From Aquimarina algicola (GTDB lineage: Bacteria > Bacteroidota > Bacteroidia > Flavobacteriales > Flavobacteriaceae): 64,000 nucleotides of DNA. Made by a program: the position numbers and the translations under genes. The notes under the pieces are model-generated. The model had not been told where the DNA came from. It saw nothing but the letters and a program-made list of their open reading frames with translations, and did no database searches. The stretch lies in assembly GCF_006443095.1 (NCBI RefSeq), contig NZ_VFWZ01000007.1, positions 124,001-188,000 of the forward strand, given 5' to 3'. This document shows, piece by piece, positions 47,012 through 55,750 of this stretch (within the stretch, counting starts at the first letter, position 1; each line of letters begins with the position of its first letter).

Positions 47012-48289
47012 TTATTGTGTAATTAAATAATTGATAAGAGCGCTTTGCTCATAATACATTTTGACAGATTCTATATGATTCATTTCAAACTTTAATTGTA
47101 ATTCTTGTATGTCCAGAATATCATTAAAGTCTATTGTACCTGTTTCATAATTTTTTATGACTATTTCTTCTCCATTTTTTGCTTTTTCTATGTTTTTTAA
47201 CTGCAAATCAATACTCAGCCTCGCCGATTTTCTTGTATTAATTGCTTTAATTAAAATAGTATTGAGTCTATTACTTCGTTCTTCTTTTAAAGAAGATATT
47301 TCTTCTTGTTTTAATTTATTTTGACGGGTTATTGATTTAAATTTATGATTAAATATGGGTATTGATAAAGATACCATTGGCATAATAATATCCTTTCCGT
47401 TATCATTAAAATTCATATTGGGACGTTCTGCTACAGCAATATAATCAAGTCCGAATCCAAGATTAGGAGCTGATTTCTTTTGGTTTAATGTTTCAGATGT
47501 GTTGATAGATTCATATAACTTATCATACTTGATAAGTTCGGGGTGTATTTCTACTTTTTTCTTTTCAAGAACCGGGTCTTTATCGGGTAATATCAAAGTA
47601 TCCGGAACTTCTATATCCATAGTTTTTTCTCTATGTAAAAGGTAATTAAATCGTGCCTTTTCTGCAAGATTATTGTGTGATAAAATTTCTTTTTGTTGTA
47701 TTAGCTCATTTTGTCGTATTTGTAAACGGAGTACATCTACTGCAGATGCTTTTCCTACTTCTACAGAAGTTAGTGCAAGCTGCTCATAGGTCTGTAAAAG
47801 TTGTATATTTTTATCTAAAACATTTTTTTGGGCCTGTATTGCAAACAATTTGTAATAGGATTGAGCTACGGATAAAGCCAATTTACGTTTAGCAATTGCC
47901 AAATCTTCATACTGTGCATCTGCAAGTGAAGCTGCATAATTTTTACGTGCTGTTATGGTTCCAAACCATGGTAACATTTGTTTTATAGAAAGTCTAATCT
48001 CTTGTGCTCCTGTTCTTGTTTCGGGTTCGCTCACAAAATATCCTGCACTAATCTCAGTATTGGGTATAAATTGAGTTTCATTAACCTTTTCTGAAGCAAT
48101 TGTGTGATTAAGTATTAGTGCTTGTATCTCAGGATTATTATTTTGAGCATATTTTATATACCCATCTAAACGCTGAGCATGAGCGTATTGCAAAGATATT
48201 GTAATCAATACTACCAAAGACAAATTGCGACGAAAACAAGAAAGTATCGTGTACGTCTCAGTTTTTATATTGTTCATCCACCTTTTCAT
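47012..48289 (-). CDS. TolC-family outer-membrane efflux channel (CusC role)
   Basis: 425-residue outer-membrane factor with repeated long helices (VAQSYYKLFAIQAQKNVLDKN..., ALTSVEVGKASAVDVLRLQIRQNEL, NYETGTIDFNDILDIQELQLK). It lies 3 bp after cusA and forms the third component of the tripartite metal efflux pump. The first residues (MKRWMNNIKTETYTILSCFRRNL) precede a hydrophobic stretch ending AHAQ, so a later start giving a shorter signal peptide is possible. Confidence 0.9.
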   Translation of the reverse strand: MKRWMNNIKTETYTILSCFRRNLSLVVLITISLQYAHAQRLDGYIKYAQNNNPEIQALILNHTIASEKVNETQFIPNTEISAGYFVSEPETRTGAQEIRLSIKQMLPWFGTITARKNYAASLADAQYEDLAIAKRKLALSVAQSYYKLFAIQAQKNVLDKNIQLLQTYEQLALTSVEVGKASAVDVLRLQIRQNELIQQKEILSHNNLAEKARFNYLLHREKTMDIEVPDTLILPDKDPVLEKKKVEIHPELIKYDKLYESINTSETLNQKKSAPNLGFGLDYIAVAERPNMNFNDNGKDIIMPMVSLSIPIFNHKFKSITRQNKLKQEEISSLKEERSNRLNTILIKAINTRKSARLSIDLQLKNIEKAKNGEEIVIKNYETGTIDFNDILDIQELQLKFEMNHIESVKMYYEQSALINYLITQ

Positions 48290-48292
48290 ATT

Positions 48293-51200
48293 TTATTTTT
48301 GGTTTATTTTTCTTTCTTCTTTCCAACTATAAAGCACAGGTACTACAAAAAGTGTTATTAGCGCCATAAACATTCCTCCAAAGGCAGGTATCGCCATCGG
48401 AATCATGATATCACTCCCCCGTCCTCTGGCTGTTAGTATTGGCAAAAGTGCAAGAATTGTAGTTGCTGTAGTCATTAAACAAGGACGAATACGCTTTTGA
48501 CCTGCTTCTATAACAGATTGACGTATATCGGCAATAGTTACAGGAGTATTCCGTTTAAATATTTGTGTCAAATAAGTCGTCATCACCACACCATCGTCTG
48601 TAGCGATCCCGAATAATGCAATAAATCCCACCCAAACCGCTACACTAATGTGAATGGTATGGATTTGAAAGAGTTCTCTAAGATTTTCATTAAAAACATT
48701 AATGTTCAAAAACCAACTCTGCCCATATAACCAGATCATGATAAACCCTCCTGCAAATGCAACGGCAATACTTGTAAATATGATTAGAGAAGTACTAATT
48801 GATTTAAATTGAAAATATAAAATCATAAATATGATAATCAGAGCTAAAGGGATAACTATTCTTAATGTTTTTTCTGCTCGTAATTGATTTTCGTATGTAC
48901 CGGTAAATGTGTAATTCAATCCTTTGGGGATTACAAGTGCTCCTGTTTTTAATTTTTGCTGTATTAGGTTTTGTGCATTTTTGATCACATCAACCTCTGC
49001 ATAATTTTCTATTTTATCAAAAAGTACATACCCCACTAAAAATGTATCTTCACTTTTTATAGTTTGAGGACCTTTTCTATATGTTATTGTAACCAACTCA
49101 CTAAGTGGTATTGAAGTTCCTTTGGATACAGGTACATAGATATTGCCTAAATCTTCGGGAGTTGTTCTTAATGCTCTCGGGTATCGAACACGTATCGCAT
49201 ACCGTTCCCTACCTTCTACGGTTTGAGTACTTATTTTTCCTCCTATTGCTACTTGGAGTATTTCTTGTACCTGATCGATAGAGACTCCATAGCGCACTAA
49301 TCGCTCTCTATCAATATGCATATGTACATAGGGTTTACCCACAATACGATCTGCAAATACAGCTTCGGTTTTAACTCCTTTTACTTCTTTTAAAATTTGT
49401 TCTAATCGTACTCCAAAGGCTTCAATTTCTTTGAGGTCTTGACCTTTAATCTTAATTCCCATTGGGGCTCTCATCCCTGTTTGTAACATGACCAAACGCG
49501 TTTCTATGGGTTGTAACTTTGGAGCAGAAGTAATGCCGGGTAGTTTGGTAACTCTTGCAATTTCTTGCCAAATATCATTAGGAGAATTAATTTTTGGTCT
49601 CCAATTTCTAAAATATTCTCCATCATCATCAGGAATCAGATCTCTTGATGTTATAGCTATTTCGCGCGATAGTTGTAATGCTTTTTTTGGATCGTTACGA
49701 AAAATTACTGCATCTACCGGATTATTTTGATTTTGAAACAGAGTGCCATCTTTCAATACAAAAAAACCATCTGAATCTATCTTAAAACGTTGTGGTTTTT
49801 TATTTTCATCAAGTATATATTCGGGTTTGTATAGAATTACATTTTCATACATTGATAATGGTGCAGGGTCTAATGCTGATGCTATTCTACCGGATTTTCC
49901 AACAACAGTTTCAATTTCAGGTATACTTGCTACTCCCATATCCAATTGTTGCAATACCCGTTTGTTTTCTTCGACTCCTGCATGAGGCATAGAAGTGGGC
50001 ATCAAAAGAAAAGAACCTTCATCTAATGATGGCATAAACTCTTTCCCTGTACGAAGCATAATTACTACTCCACAAATGATAATTAATAAAGGTATTGACA
50101 GAAAGAGTAGCTTGTGATGTAATGCCCAATGAAGTATCCGTACATATCGTTTTTTGAAAAGTGTAAAACCACCTAACAGACCAAAACAGATTACACTTAC
50201 AAGTATCAAATTGATTACATACGAATGTCCAATTCCTAAAGGTCGCCAGTATTCTGCCAATAACAAAACTATCGCCATAACAGAAATATATAGCTCGGCA
50301 TGGGCTATTTTGGCAAAATAGAACTTCTTTTGTATTCTTATAAAGTGTACTACTCCAAAAGCAATCAAAACAATCCCCAAAATATATCCGTAAATAACCG
50401 CAATACCCCCAAGGCATAACATCAGTATATTAAAGATATGCTTCGGTACTATTGCATATTTTCTTTTCTTAAATAGAATAGCTGCAAAGGGAGGTATAAA
50501 AAATAACGTGATCACAATTGCCGCTAATAATGCTGTAGTTTTGGTAAATGCTAATGGCCTAAATAACTTTCCTTCTGCTCCTACCATAGTAAATACAGGA
50601 ATAAAACTTATAATGGTAGTTAATACAGCTGTTAGTATCGCTCCCGAGACTTCTACTGTAGCATTATATACGACTGTATCGATTGAAAGTTTTTTTTGAT
50701 TTTCATCTATGTGCCTTAGTATATTTTCCGAAAGAATTACTCCTACGTCGACAATTGTACCAATGGCAATAGCGATACCTGATAGGGCTACAATATTGGC
50801 ATCTACATCAAAAATTTTCATTGCAATAAAGACCAGTAATACTGCTACGGGTAAAAGCCCTGATATTAACACCGAAGCTCTTATATTGATCACCATAACA
50901 ATTATCACCAGAATTGTAATCAAGATTTGTAGTGTTATGGCATGATTGAGCGTCCCCAGCGTTTCTTGAATCAATTCAGATCGGTCATAAAAAGGTACGA
51001 TTGTTAATTGTGAGGTCCGACCATCACTAAGTGTTTTGGTTGGTAATCCAGACTCCAATTCCTTGATTTTAGTTTTTACTGCACGGATTACTTCCATCGG
51101 ATTAGCCCCGTATCTGGCGACTACAACTCCCCCTACAACTTCTGCTCCTTCTTTGTCTAGAATCCCTCTTCTTGCCGCAGGACCTAATGATACTTTTGCT

Positions 51201-52036
51201 ATATCTTTAATCCTAATAGATGTAAAATCTTCTGAGGTCACGACTGCATTTTCTATATCTTTTATCGATTTGATATACCCTAACCCTCTTACAATATATT
51301 CTACTCTATTAATCTCTAGTGTTTGTGCACCTGTATCACGATTACTTTGTTGTACCGCTTTTACAACCTGATTGAGATCTATACCATATTGTTTCATCAA
51401 TTCGGGTTGTACATCAACTTGATACTCCATAACATACCCTCCTACTGATGGGACTTCTGCAACTCCATTTACCGAAGCCAGTGCATATTTTATATAGAAA
51501 TCCTGTATGCTGCGTAATTCGTGTAAATCCCATCCTCCGGTTACATTTCCTTCTTTATCTCTTCCTTCTAAAGTATACCAAAATACTTGTCCCAATGCCG
51601 TAGCATCTGGTCCTAGTGTAGGCTGTACCCCTTTTGGTAATATATCTTTGGGTAATGCATTTAGTTTTTCTAAAATTCGACTGCGACTCCAGTAAAACTC
51701 TATGTCTTCTTCAAAAATGATATAGATACTAGAAAAACCAAACATTGAAGAACTTCGTATCGTTTTTACACCTGGGATTCCCAATAGCGAAGCTGTTAAA
51801 GGATATGTAATTTGATCTTCGATATCCTGTGGAGACTTCCCATCCCATTGAGTAAAGACAATTTGTTGATTTTCTCCAATATCAGGAATTGCATCTACTG
51901 AAACCGGATTTCTGGGAAACATCTTTATATCCCAGTCAAAAGGAGCTGTACTCATCCCCCAAACCACACATAATAGCAATACGATTATGGCAATAATTTT
52001 ATGTTCTATTAAAAATTTGATGCTTTTATTAAGCAT
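48293..52036 (-). CDS. cusA: CusA/CzcA-family heavy-metal RND efflux pump
   Basis: 1247-residue inner-membrane proton/metal antiporter, longer than the ~1040 usual. Signatures include GVKTIRSSSMFGFSSIYIIFEED near 90-115, a TM4 region with GIAIAIGTIVDVGVILSENI, and GIATDDGVVMTTYL in the C-terminal half. Methionines at FLLMP, LSMYEN and VMLQTGMRAPMG match positions used by CusA for Cu+/Ag+. Two insertions stand out: about 100 mostly hydrophobic residues after LLAAIVITLFFIPPFAAIL, and a periplasmic segment with FRNWRPKI. The latter occurs in long CusA forms. It is the second gene of the copper cluster. Confidence 0.94.
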   Translation of the reverse strand: MLNKSIKFLIEHKIIAIIVLLLCVVWGMSTAPFDWDIKMFPRNPVSVDAIPDIGENQQIVFTQWDGKSPQDIEDQITYPLTASLLGIPGVKTIRSSSMFGFSSIYIIFEEDIEFYWSRSRILEKLNALPKDILPKGVQPTLGPDATALGQVFWYTLEGRDKEGNVTGGWDLHELRSIQDFYIKYALASVNGVAEVPSVGGYVMEYQVDVQPELMKQYGIDLNQVVKAVQQSNRDTGAQTLEINRVEYIVRGLGYIKSIKDIENAVVTSEDFTSIRIKDIAKVSLGPAARRGILDKEGAEVVGGVVVARYGANPMEVIRAVKTKIKELESGLPTKTLSDGRTSQLTIVPFYDRSELIQETLGTLNHAITLQILITILVIIVMVINIRASVLISGLLPVAVLLVFIAMKIFDVDANIVALSGIAIAIGTIVDVGVILSENILRHIDENQKKLSIDTVVYNATVEVSGAILTAVLTTIISFIPVFTMVGAEGKLFRPLAFTKTTALLAAIVITLFFIPPFAAILFKKRKYAIVPKHIFNILMLCLGGIAVIYGYILGIVLIAFGVVHFIRIQKKFYFAKIAHAELYISVMAIVLLLAEYWRPLGIGHSYVINLILVSVICFGLLGGFTLFKKRYVRILHWALHHKLLFLSIPLLIIICGVVIMLRTGKEFMPSLDEGSFLLMPTSMPHAGVEENKRVLQQLDMGVASIPEIETVVGKSGRIASALDPAPLSMYENVILYKPEYILDENKKPQRFKIDSDGFFVLKDGTLFQNQNNPVDAVIFRNDPKKALQLSREIAITSRDLIPDDDGEYFRNWRPKINSPNDIWQEIARVTKLPGITSAPKLQPIETRLVMLQTGMRAPMGIKIKGQDLKEIEAFGVRLEQILKEVKGVKTEAVFADRIVGKPYVHMHIDRERLVRYGVSIDQVQEILQVAIGGKISTQTVEGRERYAIRVRYPRALRTTPEDLGNIYVPVSKGTSIPLSELVTITYRKGPQTIKSEDTFLVGYVLFDKIENYAEVDVIKNAQNLIQQKLKTGALVIPKGLNYTFTGTYENQLRAEKTLRIVIPLALIIIFMILYFQFKSISTSLIIFTSIAVAFAGGFIMIWLYGQSWFLNINVFNENLRELFQIHTIHISVAVWVGFIALFGIATDDGVVMTTYLTQIFKRNTPVTIADIRQSVIEAGQKRIRPCLMTTATTILALLPILTARGRGSDIMIPMAIPAFGGMFMALITLFVVPVLYSWKEERKINQK

Positions 52037-52134
52037 GATGATATATTAAATATTAGTATAAAGTACTGTAACACTACCTATTAGTTATATCAGCTCATAA
52101 CTATGGTATAGATAAATTTTCTAATAGTTAAATA

Positions 52135-52554
52135 TCAAATCAAAAATGTCTGATCGAGAATCAGGATATCTCTTGTGAGTAAAGGAGGTGGGTAATCTTG
52201 AAAGGGAATGATATTTTGTTCTAACCCTTCAAATAAGTTGATATATGAATAGATGTAAGAAGAAATAAAAAGTTGTTGTTCAAAGGATAGATCATGAAAT
52301 GTTACTTTTAATTCATTTTGTCCTTCTATAATAAGAGTTTGATCACTACAACAGCTTTTTTGGGTTATTTTACAAGCATTAGAAGATGGATTTGGTTTCT
52401 GAACTTCCATACCACATCTCTTTGCTTCTTTAAAAAGTACTGTGTCTACCAATGTATCACCACAATAATGCATATTCACTGTGAACGACATTGTCGAAGT
52501 CAACACCATAAGTGCTAATAATAATGATCCTATTTTCCGTACTTTTTCTAACAT
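52135..52554 (-). CDS. HYC_CC_PP family exported protein
   Basis: 139-residue protein with a signal peptide (LLLALMVLTSTMSF) and the motifs that name the family: MHYCGD near 29, SCCSDQ near 68 and PPPLL near 122. The conserved Cys and His suggest binding of copper or silver in the periplasm. Members commonly precede Cus-type RND genes in flavobacteria, as here, 98 bp upstream of cusA. It is probably the first gene of the copper transcript. Confidence 0.85.
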   Translation of the reverse strand: MLEKVRKIGSLLLALMVLTSTMSFTVNMHYCGDTLVDTVLFKEAKRCGMEVQKPNPSSNACKITQKSCCSDQTLIIEGQNELKVTFHDLSFEQQLFISSYIYSYINLFEGLEQNIIPFQDYPPPLLTRDILILDQTFLI

Positions 52555-52671
52555 ACTAAAGCATAAAATTACAAAAAATTAAAAACTCTTCCTGTTTTTT
52601 CTTTTTTATCGACACATTATAACCGCTATTCTTATTAAAAACCTATTCAAAATACTCTCAATTTTTTCAAA

Positions 52672-52696
52672 GGGGGGTACTTCAGAAGTACCCCCC
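52672..52696. repeat. GC-rich perfect inverted repeat
   Basis: GGGGGGTACTTC (52672-52683) and GAAGTACCCCCC (52685-52696) form a 12-bp perfect stem with one central base, followed by two more C. It is extreme in composition for this AT-rich DNA. It lies at the start of the tandem repeat array and 386 bp upstream of the eCIS-leader gene. Confidence 0.8.
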
Positions 52697-52862
52697 CCGT
52701 ACTTCGATAGTAAGATGCCCCACTAAATTTGTTAAAGCTTTTAGTAGAATTGTTAATAAGGGTACTTCATTTGTTAAAGAACCCGGTACGTTTCTAAGTT
52801 TAGGTACTTAAGTTACCAGGGCATTATAATAGATTTGTTGGTTTACCCACTTCATTTGTAAG
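52679..52862. repeat. Degenerate 42/43-bp tandem repeat
   Basis: Five units begin with ACTT/ACTA at 52679, 52722, 52764, 52806 and 52849 (spacings 43, 42, 42, 43). Each is preceded by GGT or CCC. Exact internal matches: ATTTGTTAAAG at 52727 and 52769, ACTTCATTTGT at 52764 and 52849, GTACTTC at 52677, 52699 and 52762. The period is not a multiple of three, so a coding repeat is unlikely; four helical turns suggest protein binding. The rest of the 528-bp gap (52555-53082) is AT-rich with no gene visible. Confidence 0.6.
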
Positions 52863-53082
52863 TTGATGTATAAAATCAGAAGTTTCTATTACAATTATTG
52901 TGGTTTGATAGACAAAAGTGATATGTAACGTCTAAAACAGTAATCACTAGGATTAAAATTTGAGTATTTTTTTGACTTTTCTCTAAAAAAATAATCAATT
53001 ATGGTTTTCCGGAATTTTCATGTCGTTATATTTCTGAAATTAGATGTAAAGAATATTGAATATCCTTAAAACCTAAACCTTT

Positions 53083-54519
53083 ATGCCCAATTATATTCAC
53101 AAGGCGCAAAAAGAAAAAAAACAATCTTTGCATGCTACTGTCTCTCAGAAACAAGATAATAATGGATCTGTTTTTGGATTTACTGATCATAGACCAGTAA
53201 CGCTACAGATGAAAAAACTACAAAAACTAGCGGATAATAGTGCTATTCATACATCTGTACAATTTGAAGATAATCGACCTAAAATTTCTAATCAAGTTTC
53301 TATACAAAGATTCTCAAAACGTTCGTCTCCTATTCAGTTCACAAAGGATGGTGTTCCTGAGTCTCAATCCGGATCTTCCTCTTGGGGTACTCCCTCTTTT
53401 ACTACTCCTTTAGACAGTATGAGAGCCACGATAAGACAAGCTATGACAGTACCTCCGAGTACGCACTGGGATACCATGATGAAAAGCATTACCAATCCTG
53501 ACACTGGAATGCCTTATAACCCTATGCAACATGTTATGCAAAGTATGGTCCCTATGCAAGAACAGTTTGCCTCTCGATATCCATGGATGATGCCTCATTT
53601 ACAAAATGCGCATACCTCTGCTTTAGAATTTGCAGGAGGAGCAAAACGATTTGCTTCTGACCGAATTGATAGTGGAATGCATTATATAGGAAATAGCATG
53701 TTAGACATAAGCCGAGATAATTTTAAATTAGATCATCACTCTGACGATAGCTATAGATGGATGTTTCAGAAATATGCTTTTAATGCAGGGATTGATGTAG
53801 CAGCAATGTTAGCCTCTCCTGTTCTGAACGCTACAGCAGGTTTTGCAAGTGGAATTGGTGATAAAATAGGGGAAACTACTCTAGATAGAGTGCATCCTTC
53901 ACATCTTTGGACTATAATGCAGCATCCTGATTTTATTAGTCATTATCTCTCTCAACGTAAAGAACAAATCATGCAACCTATACGTTTCTATCAAGATCCC
54001 AAAGGGTTTAGTCATGCAAAATATCATCAAATAGGAAATAGTCTCAGCAATGCATATGCACATTATAATAGTCTAGACCCGGGTCTTATGGGAGCTGTAA
54101 CTCATGGGGGACGTGCTGTAGTAGATTTTGCTCAGGATAATATAGCTCCTGGGTTAGGTGTAGCATTGGCTACATTTGCGATGTACAATACAGGCAAGAG
54201 AAGAGAACGAACTATGTGGGCTATGGATCGTATGTTTCCAAAAGATACCCTGTATGGAAAAGCAGCTAGATTTTTACCAAACCGATTGATGTTTGCCAAA
54301 CCGCTATCAAGAATTAGAGGAAATCCTATGTTCTCTGCTGCACTTTTGACATATCTTATGGCTACAAGCCTCGGAAAAAATTATGAAGACATGCAAGAAC
54401 TAAAAGAAGTTGACCCTGATATGTATAAAAGGTTAGAAGAAAACAATTCAGAGTCTTATGCTTCGAGTACTAATCTTAGTATTAAAGAATCAATTGAGCG
54501 AACCAGCAGAACTACGTAA
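53083..54519 (+). CDS. Candidate eCIS cargo/effector with N-terminal leader; unknown C-terminal domain
   Basis: 478 residues. The N-terminus has the leader pattern seen on cargo proteins of extracellular contractile injection systems in Bacteroidota and Cyanobacteria: FTDHRP (33-38), LQKLADNS (46-53), FEDNRP (61-66), then VSIQRF and PIQF (72-86). The usual form is DNRPEAxxQRKLQEMADNS. The rest is unrecognised. It is rich in Met, His and Ser and has three hydrophobic stretches (about 233-258, 356-369, 415-430) that could insert in a membrane. No signal peptide is present. No eCIS sheath, tube or baseplate gene lies in the window, so this would be an orphan locus. The call rests on the leader only. 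Confidence 0.6.
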   Translation: MPNYIHKAQKEKKQSLHATVSQKQDNNGSVFGFTDHRPVTLQMKKLQKLADNSAIHTSVQFEDNRPKISNQVSIQRFSKRSSPIQFTKDGVPESQSGSSSWGTPSFTTPLDSMRATIRQAMTVPPSTHWDTMMKSITNPDTGMPYNPMQHVMQSMVPMQEQFASRYPWMMPHLQNAHTSALEFAGGAKRFASDRIDSGMHYIGNSMLDISRDNFKLDHHSDDSYRWMFQKYAFNAGIDVAAMLASPVLNATAGFASGIGDKIGETTLDRVHPSHLWTIMQHPDFISHYLSQRKEQIMQPIRFYQDPKGFSHAKYHQIGNSLSNAYAHYNSLDPGLMGAVTHGGRAVVDFAQDNIAPGLGVALATFAMYNTGKRRERTMWAMDRMFPKDTLYGKAARFLPNRLMFAKPLSRIRGNPMFSAALLTYLMATSLGKNYEDMQELKEVDPDMYKRLEENNSESYASSTNLSIKESIERTSRTT

Positions 54520-54594
54520 AGAGATATTTTGAATTCTAAATAATCCTATTAGAATCGTATCTAATCAAACAGTAATCGAATTGTGCGTGTTATT

Positions 54595-55722
54595 TTATTC
54601 TGAGATTTCGGGCAGTACTCGCATGGCAATTTTCAAATTAATATCATCTGGCATCTCGATCCAATTACTTGCTCCGTTGGTTAACAAAATAACGGTTACT
54701 GTTTTTGATGATTTTGCATTCCAATAATGTCTTAATGATGATATACCTGCTCCTCCATGTCCCGTGGCAAACCATCCCTTTTTTAAAGAATAGGTATCCC
54801 AACCTAATCCAAATGCCCCATTTTTTCCATTGTTCAGTTTGACTGGTGTCCAAATATCGATCAATTCACTTTGACTGAGCATACTTTCGTTTAGTACTTC
54901 TTGAAACCATACTGTTAATTCCCCTATATCTATATTGAGTCCTGCCGCTGCATACATAGGTGGAGCATATGACAATGGAAATAACTCAAATCTTTCTTCT
55001 ACCTTTCTGTAGCTTGTTACTCTATCAGAAACTATCTGTTTAAATCCGGCATAGTTTGCTTTTGTAAGATTAAATTCATTAAAATATTTTTCTTGCATGT
55101 GTACTTCAAAATTTTGACCTGATAATTCTTCAATAATCATACGAATGAGTAAAAAACCAGTAGCATTGTATTTATTTTTTTCGCCCGGTTCTGAAGAAAA
55201 AGGTTTGTCATAAAGTTGCTTTATTACAAAATCATCACTCTCTGGCGCCAAATAAATCTGATAGTCTATTTGATCCGGTATGCCCGATGTGTGCGATAAT
55301 AATTGTTTTAGCGTAAGTTTTTTCCACGATTCGGGTAGATTCTGATCCGGCAAAAAATCACCTACAGTTTCATTTACATTTCTGCCCTTACTTTTTAATA
55401 AAACATGTAATGCTGTTGAACTGAATAATTTAGAAATTGAAGCGACAGCAAATAATTTATCAATTGTCATTGGGACTTGTTGTTCTATATTAGCAATTCC
55501 CATAGTATTTTTATGTACTAATTTTCCATTTATAAGAATGGCATAATTAAGTCCCACAATTTCAAAATCCTCTTTAATAGAAGCTACCATTGTGTCTATG
55601 TCTTCATATGCCTTATTATTAGTAGTTGTGGATTGTGGATTGTCATTACAACTTGTTAGTATTAAAAAGCATAGCAATAATAACGGTAATAACTTAAAAG
55701 AATAATAGAGAGCGTTTTTCAT
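54595..55722 (-). CDS. Serine hydrolase of the beta-lactamase / class C family
   Basis: 375-residue lipoprotein (Cys25 in LILTSC) of the penicillin-binding/beta-lactamase fold. The nucleophile motif SxxK is SISK (Ser95, Lys98). A GHGGAG near 320 stands for the KTG region. At the second motif, normally YxN, the sequence is YNATG, so the third residue is Ala, not Asn. Related proteins are esterases, D-aminopeptidases or carboxypeptidases of unknown substrate. Not expected to confer beta-lactam resistance, given its membership of the broad serine-hydrolase group. It precedes no obvious partner; the GH47 gene is 28 bp upstream on the same strand. Confidence 0.85.
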   Translation of the reverse strand: MKNALYYSFKLLPLLLLCFLILTSCNDNPQSTTTNNKAYEDIDTMVASIKEDFEIVGLNYAILINGKLVHKNTMGIANIEQQVPMTIDKLFAVASISKLFSSTALHVLLKSKGRNVNETVGDFLPDQNLPESWKKLTLKQLLSHTSGIPDQIDYQIYLAPESDDFVIKQLYDKPFSSEPGEKNKYNATGFLLIRMIIEELSGQNFEVHMQEKYFNEFNLTKANYAGFKQIVSDRVTSYRKVEERFELFPLSYAPPMYAAAGLNIDIGELTVWFQEVLNESMLSQSELIDIWTPVKLNNGKNGAFGLGWDTYSLKKGWFATGHGGAGISSLRHYWNAKSSKTVTVILLTNGASNWIEMPDDINLKIAMRVLPEISE

Positions 55723-55750
55723 TATTTGTCAGTTTATGTGATCATCATAC

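Noticed and set aside
50019-50417. 132-codon minus-strand ORF inside cusA in another frame
   Set aside because: Same strand, shifted frame within the hydrophobic part of CusA; no recognisable motif.
52679-52862. CRISPR array
   Set aside because: Units are degenerate with only 10-11 bp shared words, no constant repeat with unique spacers and no cas genes in the window.
53083-54519. Type VI or Rhs effector
   Set aside because: No PAAR, VgrG, Rhs repeats or signal peptide; the leader matches eCIS cargo better.
54595-55722. Antibiotic-resistance beta-lactamase
   Set aside because: The motif set (SISK, YNA, HGG) and lipoprotein signal place it in the broad serine-hydrolase group, with no class A, C or D resistance enzyme features.
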